Origin: Batillaria attramentaria
Lineage: Eukaryota; Mollusca; Gastropoda; Batillariidae
DNA: 64,000 nt
Assembly: GCA_018292915.2 (NCBI GenBank)
Contig: JACVVK020000384.1
Coordinates: 518,501-582,500 of the forward strand
Direction of reading: 5' to 3'
Positions 63,977 to 64,000 of the stretch are shown here, in pieces. The position numbers and the translations under genes are program-made. The notes beneath the pieces are model-generated. The model was not told the origin of the DNA. It saw nothing but the letters and a program-made list of their open reading frames with translations, and searched no databases. How positions within the stretch are numbered: position 1 is the first letter of the stretch; each line of letters opens with the position of its first letter.

Positions 63977-64000
63977 GTGGGTGAGTTTTTGTATTGGCTC

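Overview
The window looks like nuclear DNA of a mollusc, most likely a gastropod. This is inferred from gene content and repeat style; no database was searched. Supporting signs are split eukaryotic genes with GT-AG introns, a leucine-rich-repeat GPCR of the snail GRL101 type, a fibrinogen-domain exon, two Toll-like receptors with protostome (multiple-cysteine-cluster) architecture, very abundant CA/GT/CT microsatellites, and many tRNA-derived SINEs and non-LTR retrotransposon pieces.

Layout. 1-5.4 kb: a reverse transcriptase (RT) fragment, the last exon of a fibrinogen-related gene (1922-2193), a TA-flanked non-autonomous transposon (2445-3706), a SINE and a retrotransposon endonuclease fragment. 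5.7-9 kb: a retrotransposon ORF1 with an SGNH esterase domain, separated from the endonuclease fragment by a TTAA-flanked foldback element. 9.5-11.5 kb: a 2-kb dispersed repeat whose second copy sits inverted at 53.3-55.3 kb. 11.7-15.4 kb: a decayed transposase-like gene with an intact 301-codon ORF beside it, both on the minus strand. 17.9-21.7 kb: the LRR-GPCR, with a C-type lectin-like domain and LDLa modules, uninterrupted in one exon. 22-28 kb: intergenic palindromes, a tandem duplication, a TATA-type promoter candidate and microsatellites. 28.1-31.3 and 33.9-36.7 kb: two tandem Toll-like receptors (TLR-A and TLR-B below), separated by a dense microsatellite cluster. 38-41 kb: minisatellites and a small inverted-repeat element. 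41.1-51.3 kb (minus): a six-coding-exon arrestin-domain gene with SINE-loaded introns. 51.8-58.9 kb (plus): six exons of NDUFS7, a mitochondrial complex I subunit, head-to-head with the arrestin-domain gene. 60-63.4 kb: non-LTR retrotransposon remnants. 63.9 kb: the first coding exon, with a signal peptide, of a gene that runs off the right edge.

Functional themes. The GPCR, the two Toll-like receptors and the fibrinogen exon are all extracellular-recognition genes with LRR, lectin-like or fibrinogen domains, of the kind expanded in molluscan innate immunity. NDUFS7 and the arrestin-domain gene are housekeeping/trafficking genes and may share a promoter region.

The most distinctive observations are repeats that meet gene structure. 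A SINE with a perfect 17-bp target-site duplication lies exactly over the exon 2 splice donor of the arrestin gene. A minisatellite has multiplied the NDUFS7 exon 5 splice donor four-fold in frame. An intronic array carries ten perfect copies of the nuclear-receptor motif TCAAGGTCA. TLR-A has degenerate TIR boxes 1 and 2 beside a canonical paralogue.
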